From Edaphochlamys debaryana (lineage: Eukaryota > Chlorophyta > Chlorophyceae > Chlamydomonadales), in NCBI GenBank assembly GCA_016858145.1, contig JAEHOE010000038.1:620001-684000 (forward strand): a stretch of DNA of 64,000 nucleotides. The letters run 5' to 3'. The position numbers and the translations under genes are program-made. This document shows positions 38,001 through 46,725 of this stretch, piece by piece. Below the pieces are notes generated by a model. That model was not told where the DNA came from. It saw only the letters and a list, made by a program, of their open reading frames with translations, and searched no databases. Position 1 is the stretch's first letter. The number at the start of each line of letters is the position of its first letter.

Positions 38001-38092
38001 CGGGCCACAGCCCGGGCGAGGGGCTGCCGGCCTTCCCCGGCTTAGGAGCGCCCGGGTCGCCCGTGCTGCCGGGACTGGGGGAAGACGAGTAG
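26003..38092 (+). CDS. Type I membrane protein with three LamG-like modules and a DUF4215-type motif
   Basis: Thirty exons with consistent phases throughout encode 1184 aa. Exon starts: 26003, 26582, 27016, 27246, 27546, 27926, 28202, 28541, 28891, 29192, 29960, 30359, 30571, 30857, 31161, 32158, 32488, 32891, 33975, 34271, 34586, 34827, 35491, 35713, 36035, 36351, 36644, 37210, 37546, 37912. A hydrophobic segment near residues 45-63 is the signal sequence. Three concanavalin A-like (LamG) modules repeat the same order: FEAWISTTDFC, RWHHLAVTWTAA, DCFGGC, IDEVRIW, LVAWWRFDE (module 1), with equivalents RWHHIAVTWD/DCLGGC and TWHHVAVTWD/DCKGGC/LVAYWRFDE. A Cys motif of the DUF4215 type follows (CGNGAVEGAEQCDDG, DGDGCSAAC, about residues 899-940). 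Then come an Ala-Pro-Gly-Pro stalk, one transmembrane helix (about 1022-1045, VSLIVGLTLGGVGLLAVIG) and a ~140-residue cytosolic tail. It is probably a cell-surface or flagellar adhesion or sugar-binding protein; ligand unknown. Confidence 0.88.
26640..26915 (+). repeat. Echo of exon 2 end inside intron 2
   Basis: The exon 2 end plus donor (GTCAAGACGGACTTCAG, then GGTGGG) recurs at about 26837-26860 inside the intron. A second shared block, GGCCAGGACCGGGC followed by GACGGAGTC, occurs near 26699 and 26877. The spacing of about 180-195 bases indicates an old tandem duplication across the splice site. Confidence 0.75.
27736..27950 (+). repeat. Echo of exon 6 start inside intron 5
   Basis: CTTCCCT...CTGACTTGAACC followed by C-rich sequence and an acceptor-like CCCAGCT(C/G)CCCAGCCTGG occurs twice. 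One is a decayed copy near 27736-27810; the other is the real acceptor and exon 6 start near 27855-27945. This indicates a tandem duplication across the acceptor. Confidence 0.65.
28428..28585 (+). repeat. Echo of exon 8 start inside intron 7
   Basis: GACTGCTTCGGCGGCTGCAC at about 28436 in the intron repeats the first bases of exon 8 at 28541. The similarity continues through the following Asp-Gln-Gly codons. The intronic copy is preceded by CACGG instead of an AG acceptor, so it is not used as an exon start. Confidence 0.8.
29262..29580 (+). repeat. Two echoes of exon 10 end inside intron 10
   Basis: The last bases of exon 10 (CGCCCCGCAG-GCCGTGATCG-CAATGG at 29273-29299) are echoed with changes near 29405-29435 and 29545-29572. 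Each echo is followed by G-rich sequence like the true intron start. Three diverged tandem units are therefore visible. Confidence 0.7.
30056..30216 (+). repeat. Echo of exon 11 end inside intron 11
   Basis: GAGCTGTGGGCCAAGGG(G/C) GCGGCCAT and the donor CAGGTGGG recur at about 30176-30213, roughly 115 bases after the true exon 11 end at 30091. Confidence 0.8.
31227..31375 (+). repeat. Echo of exon 15 end inside intron 15
   Basis: The exon 15 end (GGGTGGCCATGTTCAG with donor GTGGGGCGGGAGG) is repeated with small changes at about 31334-31374. A shared GTACGGC...CACA/TCGGCATG block follows each copy. Confidence 0.78.
31567..31690 (+). repeat. Long imperfect hairpin in intron 15 of the LamG gene
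   Basis: Two arms of about 45 bases, near 31572-31612 and 31645-31687, are inverted complements with few mismatches. Both contain CCTCTTCCGCCACT (one inverted). The loop is about 30-35 bases and includes the 12-base palindrome GCTGGGCCCAGC. A partial related copy lies at about 31483-31530. It could be a foldback element or a hairpin RNA precursor; sequence alone cannot decide. Confidence 0.7.
32020..32190 (+). repeat. Echo of exon 16 start inside intron 15
   Basis: CCCCCTGTCAGGGACGACTA and the next bases occur at about 32020-32045 and again at the real acceptor and exon 16 start near 32149-32175. The upstream copy also keeps an AG and could act as a competing acceptor, but its frame runs into a stop soon after (GACTTGA). 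Confidence 0.78.
32978..33155 (+). repeat. Echo of exon 18 end inside intron 18
   Basis: GCCAGGCGGGGACGCAGC and the following bases to the donor (GCGGGTGG) recur at about 33111-33150 with a few substitutions, about 135 bases after the true copy. Confidence 0.78.
35060..35385 (+). repeat. Tandem repeat filling intron 22 of the LamG gene
   Basis: Blocks GGAGGGGTTTGGGGAAG, CGACCTGCGCT and GTGCGGCTGTGGGA each recur two or three times within this intron, in an order consistent with duplicated units of about 130-165 bases. No coding function is seen. Confidence 0.65.
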
Positions 38093-38894
38093 CCGGGAAC
38101 GAGGCGGAAGACGAGTCGTCGGAAACGAGGGGGAGGACCTAGTTCTTCCGGTTGCGCTTCTAGACGGCGGGGCAAGCCTGCATTAGATTGGGGGTGGCGG
38201 AGGCTTTGCAGGGACGCGTGGGTCGCTGACGGCTTGCCGTACGTCTGTGCGGGTACTCCTAAGCAGTGCGGAGTAGGTGGAGGGGTGGGTGGATGAGGGC
38301 ACGGCAAGAGGCTGACGCACATGCATGGATGTGTGGCGGCTCGCTGGGAGGCAAAGACACGAGGCTGCAGGAGCTTGCGTTCTCTGTGCGTGGCTTGGCA
38401 GGGGGTTGCTGGGGCCTTGACTTCTGCACCGGGATGCGGGGGGGGCGGGGTGAAGCGGGATGGGGTGGTTGGTACGTGGTGGGCGGGGCGGTAGACAGAT
38501 GGAAGGGTCAGCGTTCGGGGTTTGCGGATCCTAATGGAGTTGCCTGTGGCAGGAGGGTAGGACGGGAATGCTGCATGTGGTTGGGATTCCCCAGGTTGGA
38601 CCCACATGAAGAACAAGAGCTGTGCTGAGCAGCTTTGAATTGATGGGGTGGCATGTTTACGCCGTGCAGCGGTGCAGGGCAACAGCGCTATGGCAGCCTT
38701 GGCTGGCTTTGCTTTCCTTCTTTTGGCTTGACCCTAGTAGTGCCAGCAGCGATCACGTCCGAAAGGCGTGACGTGCAGAGTGGTGCAGGGCTCGAGGAGT
38801 GTAGGACTCTGCGCCGAAGCTATTGGGTTGCTATCTGGCTGAGGGGGATCGGGGGTGGAGCGGTGGACGCGGAAAGGTCCGTTCAGGTCTGGCC

Positions 38895-38899
38895 TGTAA
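38895..38899 (+). terminator. TGTAA poly(A) signal of the LamG gene
   Basis: TGTAA about 800 bases after the LamG stop codon; no earlier TGTAA was seen in the 3' region. Confidence 0.55.
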
Positions 38900-39018
38900 C
38901 TTGCGGAGACAAGTCAGGATGCCCCAAAAGCTCTGAAGTACCTTCGCAGACACGGCCGAGCATGTGATGTTGTGAGCGCAGATAAACATGAGAGGTTGTC
39001 GCGGTTGTAGGCCTCCTG

Positions 39019-39055
39019 TTGGCGGGAAAAGGCGGGAAGGCGGGAAAAGGCGGGA
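39019..39055 (+). promoter_or_regulatory. Cluster of four E2F-like GGCGGGA sites
   Basis: Four GGCGGGA(A) units lie head to tail, the first reading TTGGCGGGAAAA. That matches the E2F/DP consensus TTTSGCGC/TTGGCGGGAA. The cluster is about 390 bases before the start codon of the small acidic protein at 39442. Binding is inferred from the motif only. Confidence 0.5.
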
Positions 39056-39441
39056 TCATGCAGCCCGGATCGCGCCCAACCCGGCACGAGCTCAACTCGG
39101 CGCGAGCTCAGCTCAGTGCCTCGCGCTGCACACAGACAGAGCAGCAGAGCTTCTGGTTCAGTTCGAAGGTTGCCCCGCCCGAACTCTCCGCCAGCGGACG
39201 ACAGGAGCCGACACAGTGCCCTCGCGCGGCGCTCCCGCCTCGCCCGGTGCGCCGCCGCGACTCGCAGCCTAGAGGTGAGCGTGGAGCCTTCATCAGGCCG
39301 AGCCTGGTTGCTGTCGCTGCTGCTGCCGCGCGCGTGCTCCTCTAACCCACGCGCCCTTCGACCGATTGGCTGCATGCTCGCTGGCCGCAGCCGAGGCAGT
39401 AGGTGCCCACAGCCGAGGTTGCGACCGGCCGCTGCGTCGCC

Positions 39442-40020
39442 ATGGCCCCCAAGCGCCAGCGAGGCCACGACGTCGGGGCCAGGGAGGTGGCGGAGCTGAA
39501 GCGCAGGTGAGGGCGGGGGGCAAACCTGCGCAGCGTTGGAGGGCGGGGGGGGCGGGGGCGATGATGAACGCTGCTGGCGGCGGGGTCCCGCTCGCTCAAG
39601 GCCACGGCCTCGTCTTTCTCCCCCCCCTCCCTCCCCCCTAACTCAACCCCCCTCTGGCCTCTGCACCTGATGGTCCGCAGCAACGCCGTGGTCGCCGCCG
39701 CCGACCTCGACTGCCATGCTTCCACCCCCAACGCCACCCCCTACCCTCGCCCCCACCCGGGATGCGAGGTGGAGATCTGCACTGCAAGCAGCAGCAACGG
39801 TGATGAGGACGAGGACGAGGGCGAGGACGAGGATGACGAGATCAAGTCTACCAGCAGTGACAATTCCGCCAAGCGACGCCGGCTGCAGTACGGTGGGGGT
39901 GAGGAGGCGAACAGCGGGGGCGGGGATAACGAGGGCGGCGAGGGGTGCGGCGCCTCTCAAGGGGAGGGCGCGGGCACCCAGGCGAGCGGCTGCACCCACG
40001 GCAGCGGCGCGCAGCAGTAG
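39442..40020 (+). CDS. Small acidic, probably nuclear protein of unknown function
   Basis: Two exons, 39442-39506 and 39681-40020, are joined in phase 2 (donor GTGAGG, acceptor TCCGCAG) and encode 134 aa. The N-terminus is basic (APKRQRGHD). The centre holds an acidic run (DEDEDEGEDEDDE), then a basic KRRRLQ patch that could act as nuclear localisation signal. The C-terminus is Gly/Ser/Cys-rich low complexity. No family is recognised. Acidic stretches beside basic patches occur in chromatin-associated and histone-binding proteins, but that is only a suggestion. The E2F-like cluster upstream would fit cell-cycle-regulated expression. The start codon sits in GTCGCCATGGCC, an acceptable context. 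Confidence 0.6.
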
Positions 40021-41470
40021 GGTCACGGTCCATCTGTGGGTCGTCAAGGTGGCTGGGAAAGACGCAGTACCGGCCGTCGTACTCGCAGATCTGCGGCTCG
40101 GGCGGCTTGGCCCTGGTGGTCTGCTATCTACAGACTTGTCTGCAACCATAATCCAGGCCATACTTTCACTCGGCCCCTCAGTCCCTCTCGGCCCTTTCAT
40201 GCATCCGTACCCTTCCGTCCGTCTACCTGTGGTCACTCTTCATAAGTAGTGCTCAGCACGCCGCGGGAAGAGCTCCCCCCCCCCCAACGCAAGACGCAAG
40301 ATGCAGCGCAGCCAGGCGCAAGACTTCAATAGTCGGGGGCCGTGCTGCCCTCAGGCCTCGCTCGCTCCCGTGCTGCCAGCTCCCCAGCGCACACGATTCA
40401 GTTAAACTGCTTCGGAGCTCAGGTCCATTAACGCACTCGGTCAGCCTCTCGGTCGGACGGTGCAGCCCCGGAGGGTGCGGGGGGGCCAATGAGGCACGCC
40501 TGGGTCTGCTGTGCAGGGTCCGGGGGGACGTAGGGGGCCCACGCACCGCAAGGTACTTGTACGTACTTTGGGGCCGTGCTTGAGCATCTAATCCCAGTGG
40601 CAGTGACAACCGCCGGTTAAGTTTGACGGTAGGCGGGGAGTTGCAGCCGACGGGGTCGCGTCGGACGCTGGCCCCTGTGTGAGTCATCAGGCTCCGCAAG
40701 CGCCAGCGGCGGTCAGAAGGTCAGGCGGTCAGGAAGGGCGCCGCTGGGAGCGCCCTGCATGTTCCGGCCTCCAGCCTTCAACCTCGCCTCGCCACGGGTG
40801 AGCGCGCGAACAGGATGGGGCCGTAGTAAGTCACCGAAGGCCCGACGGCCCTGGGAAAGGAGGGAAAGGGGGGGAAAAGCGGGGAAATCACGGTGAGGCA
40901 CAGCATGGCAGCATGCCTTGATCGCCATGTCGCCTGCCTTGCAGAATGGAAGTATTCCTGTACCTACTTGACAGTAACTAACGGTGTGTTGCTGACATTT
41001 GGAGATGCAGCTCTACGAATCGCTAAGACCACGGCTAGGCTAGCACGGTTCGGCAGAAGCCTAACAGCGTTTACTAAACAGGTTAGTGCTCTGCAGAAAG
41101 TAATTGTTTCCAACATTGGCTGAGTGAGCTGAATGCACACTGATCAGCGACTCGGGCTGCGCGACGTGTGTGGAGCCTGATGGAACAAGGCAGCCCTGTG
41201 CCTTACATAACCACGCGACCAGGGCTGACTCCGGTGCCTACGCCCCTGGGCCAACCTCACCGCTGAGATTCCCCGTGGGCTTGACACGTACCTGGCTTGA
41301 CACGTACCCCCCGCCGGGTAAGCCCTCTGCACATGCCGTCTACTGCGGTGTGTCTTCAGCGGTGTGTCTTCGTCGGGGGCCTGGACTCGGTTGTCAGGTG
41401 TGAACATGAACCCGCCACCGGATTGCGCCCGGCCGTTTCCCCACCGCAGGCCAGCGCAGGCCAGGCCCAC
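40021..41470. other. Intergenic region with an AT-richer island
   Basis: No clear gene. At about 40895-41125 base composition drops to roughly half GC, with an open frame of 76 codons on the plus strand (ending SALQKVIVSNIG). Its codon use differs from the surrounding genes and it has no recognisable domain. The last ~250 bases are the leader of BTB copy B; a CAGGCCAGG block just before the ATG is shared with other copies. Confidence 0.4.
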
Positions 41471-42150
41471 ATGGCCCTCGCCTGCCGGGCGGTGCCGCTC
41501 GGTAAGGAGGTCCGGGGCCTGGTGGTGCGCCCCCGGCCCGGGGGCGGCCCAGAGCAGGTGCTCGTCTTCACGGAGGAGGGGGGCGTGCACGAGCTCGAAT
41601 GGGCAGGGGCCAGGGGCGAACCCGCTCTGGGGCCGAAGCTAGCCTCCGTGGAACCCGGTGTGTGGAGTGCGGCCTACGACCCCGTCAGCAATGCTGTCTT
41701 CGCTGAGCTGCCTCTCAATGCGATCAGCAAGCTCGATGCAAGCAACCGAACAATCCTCGTGGCAGGGTCGAATGGTGGCCATAAAGACGGGGTGGGCACA
41801 GCAGCCCGGTTTAGCTTAATATTTTTCTCGTCGCTGACGGCAAGGGGAGCGTATGGGTGGCCGACGTCGCTGGTCTTCGGCGCCTGGACACCCTCTGCGG
41901 CGCGGTGACCACGCTGGCAGGGGCGGCGGCGCTAAGAGACCTGTGGTACAGCCTTGCCCACAACCCCGCCGACACCGGGACGCTGTGGGCGGCAACCCGC
42001 AAGGCCCTGTGTCGTGTGCGGACCCACGGTGACGTCAAGGACAGGGTGGAGCTTGTGGCGGGGGACTGGGCGGAGACGGGCAGCGTCGACGGCGGCGGCA
42101 CGGCGGCTCGCTTCGAGGACATAAGGGCCCTCCTGCCTGTGTCGGGCGGC
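41471..42150 (+). pseudogene. Beta-propeller/BTB gene, copy B (truncated)
   Basis: It starts with the family N-terminus (MALACRAVPLGKEVRGLVVRP) and runs through the early propeller. The frame is lost near 41822, where the AT-rich TTTAGCTTAATATTTTTCTC replaces the usual segment before the ADG(K/R)GSVWVADVAGLRRLD blade. The propeller continues in the shifted frame (GTLWAATRKALCRV, GTAARFEDIRALLPVSGG) and then stops matching exactly where the minisatellite begins at 42151. The remaining propeller blade, the BTB domain and the C-terminal helices are absent. The shifted frame would read into QLSWVCIPNLLWMG repeats until a TAG inside a variant repeat unit. It is clearly non-functional as a BTB protein. 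Confidence 0.85.
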
Positions 42151-42693
42151 CAGCTGAGCTGGGTACGCATACCCAACCTCTTGTGGATGGGGCAGCTGAG
42201 CTGGGTATGCATACCCAACCTCTTGTGGATGGGGCAGCTGAGCTGGGTATGCATACCCAACCTCTTGTGGATGGGGCAGCTGAGCTGGGTATGCATACCC
42301 AACCTCTTGTGGATGGGGCAGCTGAGCTGGGTATGCATACCCAACCTCTTGTGGATGGGGCAGCTGAGCTGGGTATGCATACCCAACCTCTTGTGGATGG
42401 GGCAGCTGAGCTGGGTATGCATACCCAACCTTGTATAGATGGGGCAGCTGAGCTGGGTATGCATACCCAACCTCTTGTGGATGGGGCAGCTGAGCTGGGT
42501 ATGCATACCCAACCTCTTGTGGATGGGGCAGCTGAGCTGGGTATGCATACCCAACCTTTTGTGGATGGGGCAGCTGAGCTGGGTATGCATACCCAACCTT
42601 GTATAGATGGGGCAGCTGAGCTGGGTATGCATACCCAACCTCTTGTGGATGGGGCAGCTGAGCTGGGTATGCATACCCAACCTCTTGTGGATG
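42151..42693 (+). repeat. Minisatellite, 13 units of 42 bp carrying two palindromes each
   Basis: Thirteen head-to-tail 42-bp units begin at 42151 and every 42 bases to 42655; the last is cut after 39 bases. Each carries CAGCTGAGCTG (palindrome around a central G) and, except the first unit (GGGTACGCATACCC), the perfect 14-bp palindrome GGGTATGCATACCC. Two units (the 7th and 11th) share the variant end CCTTGTATAGAT instead of CCTCTTGTGGAT. This suggests block-wise amplification. The unit length is a multiple of three, so long open frames appear on both strands, but these are by-products. Confidence 0.97.
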
Positions 42694-43434
42694 CTAGCTG
42701 CACGCGGCATCGACCCTGGGGCCGCTGTAGCGCTTAAGGCTGACATCACCTCTCCCCCCACCTCTCCTGCATCCTCACTTCCACCGAATGCTTTCCCAGC
42801 CGTCCCTCAGTCCTGAACCGCCCCTGCCCCAGCCTCAAGCGCACTGCCCTTGTCCACTCTGTGGAGGCGGTGACGACCGCCGCTTGAAGCCAAGCCGTGC
42901 GCACATGGGTGCAGGAAGTGCGGCCAGGGGCCGTGTGCACCGCCCATGCCAAGCCGGGGGGCGCCGGTCTAGGCGACAGCGGCAGGCCGCCGGCAGCGCG
43001 CTGCCAGGGGGGAAGCCATCCGCCTGTCCGTTGTTTGCCGCAACAGAGCATATCCCTTCGCGTCCCGCTCCGCCCAAGACCCCAGTCACCAGCCCCATCA
43101 CTGCGGCCCCGTGCGGCCCTGGCGTCGGCGTTGGCCGCAGCCCGGTGCGGCGCCTGGGCTCCCAACAGCGAGCTGGAGCTGGCGGGCAGGGCGAGGGAGG
43201 ACAGGAGCAAGGGGGAGAGGGCACCGTATACCACGATAGTCCTCGCTCCTTCGCAATCCCAGCTAACCGTGCGCCACGAGTGCCCGCCCCTACGCCTGTG
43301 AAGCCCTATGAAGCCAGGCATACCCTCGCCCTGGGCCCCAACGTCCCAGCACACATCTCGTTGACCGCGGCGTCCTCAGCTGCGTTGGAGGCGGCCCCGC
43401 ATACGGCTCTCCGCGGCCTCCCCCTCACGAGTTG
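42694..43434. other. Intergenic region, nothing recognised
   Basis: About 740 bases between the minisatellite and the glutaredoxin pseudogene. I see no gene, repeat or transposon ends here. Confidence 0.4.
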
Positions 43435-44404
43435 AGGGCAATCTCCAGCTGCTCCTTCAGCTCGCCAGACTGGTAGGCCTCTGCAGGATGGGGAGGGGCA
43501 AGGATGAAGCACAGTGGGGGAACAGGACCAAGCTTGGCCCCACGAAACAAACCGCCGGAGGACTGGCGCGCAGCCCCGTAAGCCACCACCTCAGTCGCGG
43601 CTTGGCGGAATCCACGTTGCTTCCGCCCCGTGCCCTTCTAAGGGGTTGACTGCACCCTGTCGTGGCCTGGGTGCCTGCGCAGCTTTGGCGTGAGGGGCCA
43701 GGGTGGAGGCAGCCTCAGGTTGTGCCCCGTTGCACCGCACGTGACTCAGCCAGATGCCCCGCCTACGCATGCTGACACGCGCGCAAGTAGGCTACGGCAG
43801 GTTGTTCGCAGCCGACCGGGCTACGTCTGGGCGGTCTCGCGTGGACCGGGGAGAGGGGTCGCCCGGGTCCAGGCCCAGGCCCCCAACCTGGGGTTTGCTA
43901 GATCCCGCCAGACGTCCACCCCCCGCCCCCCCATGTCCTGCACCCTTTCCCCAGACCAGCAGAAGGCTACCAAACAACCAGCTTGACCAGCACACTCCCA
44001 ACACGCCCCCACGCTTTGACCGCAGCATACTCCCGGGCCCACCCAAACAACCTGCACCACCGTGTGGCTGAATCCGAGAACTTCCTCGCGCCCTTCATGG
44101 GCACGTGATGTGAGAAAGCGCCAGAGCGAGGGCGCAGCAAGCCAGGCAGTGTAGCAACGCCGAAGCCATGCACGCGAGCAAACATCTGCTCGCCAGTGCC
44201 CGAGCTCTCAATAGCCCACCACGAAGTTGTTTGAGGTGATGAGCTCGTCGATAGCCTGCTCGTCCGGAGACATCCCGGCGACCGCCGTGACGTGCGCACG
44301 GCCGCCTGAGGAGAGCGCACCGGCTGACACGTTACTGGGACAGCAGCGGTGAGCGAATCCGGCGTAGGCCTGGCCTGGCGTGGGAGCGCCTGGCGGAGCG
44401 CCAT
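43435..44404 (-). pseudogene. Decayed copy of the CGFS glutaredoxin gene
   Basis: The minus strand from 44404 repeats the N-terminus of the glutaredoxin at 23685 (MALRQALPRQARP identical), then diverges with frameshifts. Another frame gives MSPDEQAIDELITSNN, matching the first helix. The exon 2 equivalent lies at about 44050-44100. It keeps MKGARKF and GGATTCAGC-type sequence, but seven bases are missing exactly where the CGFS cysteine should be. That removes Cys73 and shifts the frame. Exons 3-5 are not found. The last exon survives nearly unchanged at 43435-43490 (SGELKEQLEIALNS and stop), including a following GGGGGAGGCCG also seen after the intact gene. This is a non-functional partial duplicate in inverted orientation. 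Confidence 0.88.
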
Positions 44405-45005
44405 CCTTTGCAGCTGTCGTTGGCGGTGTGTGCGTCTGGACGGTGATGGGGATGTAGCGGTGTTGATTGATGCTGTGCGAGGCGATAGCGACGTGAGTTT
44501 GCGGGACACGCGGATGTCGCGAGGGCAAAGTCACGCGTGCCATAACCACCGCCCCTTCCCCCAACACCAGTCAACACTAGCGGCCGCCAAGGGCGGCCAA
44601 AGGTCCAAGTGTTCCCCATGCACAGTGGTCCTTTCACCTTGTCCTACCATTTTCCCTTCCCCATGCCTCGGCCCTAACCCCCCTGCAGTCGGCGTCTACA
44701 GGGTTAACCTGGTAAGCGCAGACTGACCGCAAGGTGGTTGCATGGCTGGGGGCGCCCTTGCTAGGTTGGCAACGGTTTGCGGGTATCCGTGCTCGCCACG
44801 GCCCACGGGCCTTATGATCGGCCGGCCCGACGGGAACGGGGGCGGGGGCCGGCGAGGCCTGATCGCCACTCCCTCGTCCTTGCTCAGCCCCCCTCCCTCC
44901 TTCTACTCTCCTCCTTGGGCCGAACGTTGTGGCGAATGCCAGTTGTGCACTACAGGCTCCCAGACTCATGCCCCCGCCGGCTGCCCTCAGGCCAAGCAAG
45001 GCACG
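44405..45005. other. Divergent region, glutaredoxin pseudogene / BTB copy C
   Basis: About 600 bases. The left part is related, inverted, to 23500-23630. This is the counterpart of the 22767-23684 region, shortened by about 320 bases. No gene is seen. Confidence 0.5.
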
Positions 45006-46591
45006 ATGGCCCTCGCCTGCCGGACGCTGCCGCTTGCCAAGGCGGTCCGCGGCTTGGTGGTGCGCCCCCGACCCACATGCGGGCAATGCGGTGGCGGCCC
45101 CGAACAGGCGCTGGTCTTCACGGAGGATGGCAACGTGCACGAACTGGCGACCGCGACGGGAGGGGCCGGCGGAGAGGGAGGCTGCCAGCTAGGGCCGCAG
45201 CCGCAGGTGTCTCAGCTTGGGTCCTTCCTGCGGCCCCACGGAGGCTGGCGCCCAGCCTTCGACCCCGTCTCCTCCGCCGTGCTCTTCGCCGCCAAACCTC
45301 CTGTTGACGACATACCTGATGCCCTTAACCCGCTCAGCGCCTTGGCGGGATCTGCAGGCACGGTTCGGGCACGTGCCGCCGATTGGACTGGGGCGACGGC
45401 ACAAGTCCTCGGCAAGCTCGATGCCTCTGATCGGGTCAGCGTCGTGGCGCGCGGTGCTGACACAGGCTTTGAGCACGTCAACTCCATCGTCGCTGACGGT
45501 CGGGGTGGCGTCTGGTTTGCGGACTGTGACCGCATCCGGCGCCTGGACACCCGCAGCGGAGCCGTGGCGACGCTGGCGGGGGCGGAGGCGCCATCAGGGC
45601 GGTTCTGGTGGGGCCTTGCCTCTGACCCCACCGCCGCCGCCGGCACGCTATGGGCAGCCACCTATACCGCCGTGTGCCGTGTACACACCGAGGGCAGCGG
45701 CGGGGTGGAGGTTGTGGCGGGGGACTGGCACACAAAGGGTAGGGCCGACGGCGGGGGCAACGCGGCAAAGTTCAGCTGGATCTCGGCCCTCCTGCCCGTG
45801 TCGGGCGGCCGCCTGCTGATCGCCGACGGCCCCGACCTCCGCTGCATGGACGCTGGCGGCGCCGTCACCACCCTGCTGCGGGACTGCTTCCCTGATGGTG
45901 GATATGTACGGCAGATGGCCCTGCTGTCCAGCGGAGCGCTGGCGGCGATCCCGGGGTCAGGCAGCCTGGTCCTCATCAGCGGCGGGGACTTCGCCTGAGT
46001 AGCTCCAGTCTGGCGCCCCCAGCAGAGGAGGCGGAGGGCGCTGGCGGCGGCGGTGGTGGAGCCGGCGCTACGTCCCTTTCTGGCGCCGTGACGGTGCGTG
46101 TGGGGGACCGGGCGTTCCCAATTCAGCGCTCCGTCCTGGCGGCCGGCTCGGAGTACTTCGCCCGGCTACTGGCCCCCGGCGGAGGTTTCGCGGAGAGCGG
46201 CGCGGCGGAGGTGACTCTGCCCGACGCAGACCCCGTGGCCTTCGCTCACTTGCTGTCGTACATGTACAGTACGGCGATGGGCGTGCCCTCCACGCAGCTC
46301 CTGGCGGTGCCGCTTGAGCTGCTGCACCCCACCACGGCGCTGGCGGGGCGGCTGCTGATGGGCGGTGCGGTGGCGGCGCTGACGGAGCGGCTGGCGGCGG
46401 CCGCCACGCCCGCCAGCGTGCTGTCCGACCTGGCGTGGGCGGACGCTCACGGCATGACGGATCTGGCGGAGCGGCTGAGGGCTTATGCGGTCCGCAAGCG
46501 CAAGGCTATGGACCCTGCCGCGCTGGAGGAGTTCGGGGAAGGCTGCCCGCAGCAGGCCGGCAAGCTGCTGAGGAGCATGGCCGACGCGTAG
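45006..46591 (+). pseudogene. Beta-propeller/BTB gene, copy C (split by one frameshift)
   Basis: First open part 45006-45998: N-terminus MALACRTLPLAKAVRGLVV, then propeller blades (GGVWFADCDRIRRLD, GTLWAATYTAVCRV, GGRLLIADGPDLRCMD), ending GGDFA and TGA. Second open part, in another frame, from about 46000 to 46591: the linker APPAEEAEGAGG, BTB domain (VTVRVGDRAFPIQRSVL, AHLLSYMYSTAMG) and C-terminal helices (LLMGGAVAALTERL to LLRSMADA, stop). Compared with copy D, the linker segment coding the Pro-rich stretch before LLSLLAPP is missing at the junction, so a short deletion caused the shift. The two halves could still be made separately only if the second had its own start. It carries an insertion, PTCGQC, in the N-terminal loop not seen in other copies. 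It is probably a recent pseudogene. The retrotransposon inserted about 130 bases downstream. Confidence 0.75.
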
Positions 46592-46720
46592 CGTCCCAGG
46601 CTCTGGGCCGCTCTGCGCGGCGGTGAAGGCCCGGGGCAAGGCCCGGAGCACCTGGTTTAGGGAGTGCCTGCAGCAGGCCTCACTTGAGTGGCACCAGGCC
46701 AGGCGTTGAGAGCCGCCAGC

Positions 46721-46725
46721 TGACG
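46721..46725 (+). repeat. Target-site duplication, left
   Basis: TGACG directly before the left LTR, identical to the five bases after the right LTR. Confidence 0.93.

Noticed and set aside
42151..42693. CRISPR-like array because of regular palindromic repeats
   Set aside because: Units are direct 42-bp tandem copies without unique spacers, in a nuclear genome with introns; it is a minisatellite.
41811..42761. 316-codon minus-strand and 184-codon plus-strand frames over the minisatellite
   Set aside because: They are translations of the 42-bp repeat (a multiple of three) and have no independent support.
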